Shown piece after piece: positions 61,921 to 62,569 of a DNA stretch of 62,569 nucleotides (position 1 is its first letter; each line of letters begins with the position of its first letter). The notes beneath the pieces are model-generated. The model made no database searches and was not told where the DNA came from. It saw only the letters and a list, made by a program, of their open reading frames with translations. A program made the position numbers and the translations under genes. This DNA comes from CAZSMK01 sp964608095 (GTDB lineage: Bacteria > Sumerlaeota > Sumerlaeia > MWCT01 > JAGHBZ01), in NCBI GenBank assembly GCA_964608095.1, contig CAZSMK010000073.1, forward strand, positions 1-62,569, given 5' to 3'.

Positions 61921-62569
61921 GCCTTTTCACCTCTTCACATACTCGATGACGAATCTCTGGAATGCCCTTACACTCCACCGATAATCAAAGACCACTCTCA
62001 CGAGAAACGCCCTGGGTCTTTAAACGAACCATCATTCAAAAAGTATTGCAAAATTTCATCTGCATGTCAGTTAAAAAAATGAGCCCTCACAAAAATCGTG
62101 CATAACGTGAGGACGTAACCAGGGGGCGACATACACACGGGGCTACGGCTATTAAAAAAACCAAGTGCGAGTGCGCGCACGCTCACGAGTGCGCGTACAA
62201 CGCCAAGGGCGTGTACGAACGCGAGTGCGGTTGAGAAAGGATATGAAATAATTTTTTGTTCGTGTAATTCGTGTAATTCGCGGGTAAAGAAAAAAAGGTT
62301 TTTAAGTTGTAAAGAAATTAGTGGAGATGAGTGAATATCCGTGGTTATAAGAGAAATTTTCTTTATACACACCTCAACGCAAGGATTACACATCCGCCAC
62401 GGCGGATCTTCGATCCGCTAAAGCGAGATCTCCGACCCTCCACGGCGCGCGTTCACTTCTTGGCTGCACTCAGTATCGCTTCGCACGCCTGAGCGTACGC
62501 GCACTCGCGACCGTGTCGTGCCCATAATAAGTGGAGATCAGTGGAGATATGTGGTTAAAAACAATATCT
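61921..62569. repeat. Terminal repeat field without genes
   Basis: No gene seen. Elements are six-base GAGTGC/GCGCAC units at 62163-62235 with a ten-base-stem hairpin at 62171-62198. A module shared with 38.7-39.0 kb lies around 62310-62365 (ATGAGTGAA, ATCCGTGGTT, GAAATTTTCTT). CCGCCACGGCGG units are at 62394-62450, and hairpin CGCACGC-CTGA-GCGTACG at 62482-62499. Confidence 0.6.
62482..62499. repeat. Hairpin with CTGA loop (one mismatch)
   Basis: CGCACGC-CTGA-GCGTACG, six of seven pairs. Preceded by a TATCGCTT phrase as at 16411-16418. Confidence 0.6.

Noticed and set aside
1..62569. tRNA, rRNA or tmRNA genes
   Set aside because: No TTCGA-type arm with matching acceptor stem and no ribosomal RNA sequence was found; TTCGA phrases in the gaps belong to palindromic repeats.

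Overview
The window reads as a chromosomal segment of a free-living bacterium of moderate base composition with a Gram-negative-type envelope. It has lipoprotein signals, an O-antigen-ligase-type polymerase, an undecaprenyl-phosphate sugar transferase and an exported glycosidase. I cannot place it in a phylum. Ser/Thr kinase-TPR chimeras, a gingipain-like protease with CARDB repeats, dockerin-type calcium loops and many palindromic intergenic repeats are the style of little-cultivated bacterial phyla.

Layout. At 0.2-5.1 kb a strong promoter drives a giant membrane protein (beta-propeller, membrane helix, TPR array, Ser/Thr kinase). Facing it is a five-gene minus-strand operon, ndk-birA-coaX-zinc ribbon-C25 protease lipoprotein (12.1 to 5.1 kb). 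At 12.5-15.4 kb lie an exported M15-fold protein without zinc ligands, purA and a HIT hydrolase. At 15.4-18.0 kb is a repeat field with a RAYT transposase between its own REP-like repeats, and a truncated HEPN gene next to an intact nucleotidyltransferase (MNT) gene. At 18-35 kb is a surface-polysaccharide region (FAD oxidoreductase, radical SAM, glycosyltransferases, polyprenyl-phosphate sugar transferase, O-antigen ligase). It is interrupted by a BtuF-like binding protein, a dockerin-type exported protein, a CstA transporter and three zinc-ribbon proteins of unknown function. At 35.9-38.5 kb, cysE, nifS and a short nifU form a cysteine/Fe-S cluster module. At 39.9-44.6 kb are a GH3 glycosidase, a GT39-type membrane glycosyltransferase and an 8-oxoguanine-deaminase-like amidohydrolase.

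At 44.6-47.6 kb the sequence turns AT-rich. This island carries a broken proteasome-like gene, a VapBC-type pair, an unidentified protein remnant and a HicAB pair. At 48.0-50.8 kb an aminotransferase and serA form a serine-biosynthesis pair, ending in a branched terminator-like structure. At 52.2-59.4 kb is a complete N-ATPase operon in the order D-C-Q-x-R-B-E-F-A-G. The extra gene x is an internally deleted cation/proton antiporter. A PfkB-type kinase and an SMP-30-type lactonase follow, and the window ends with a TIGR04076-like zinc-ribbon protein and another repeat field.

The long non-coding gaps share three recurring element types: CCGCCACGGCGG-type palindromes, hairpins with a TGA-containing four-base loop, and degenerate six-base tandem tracts. 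All calls come from reading the sequence and translated motifs; no database search was run.
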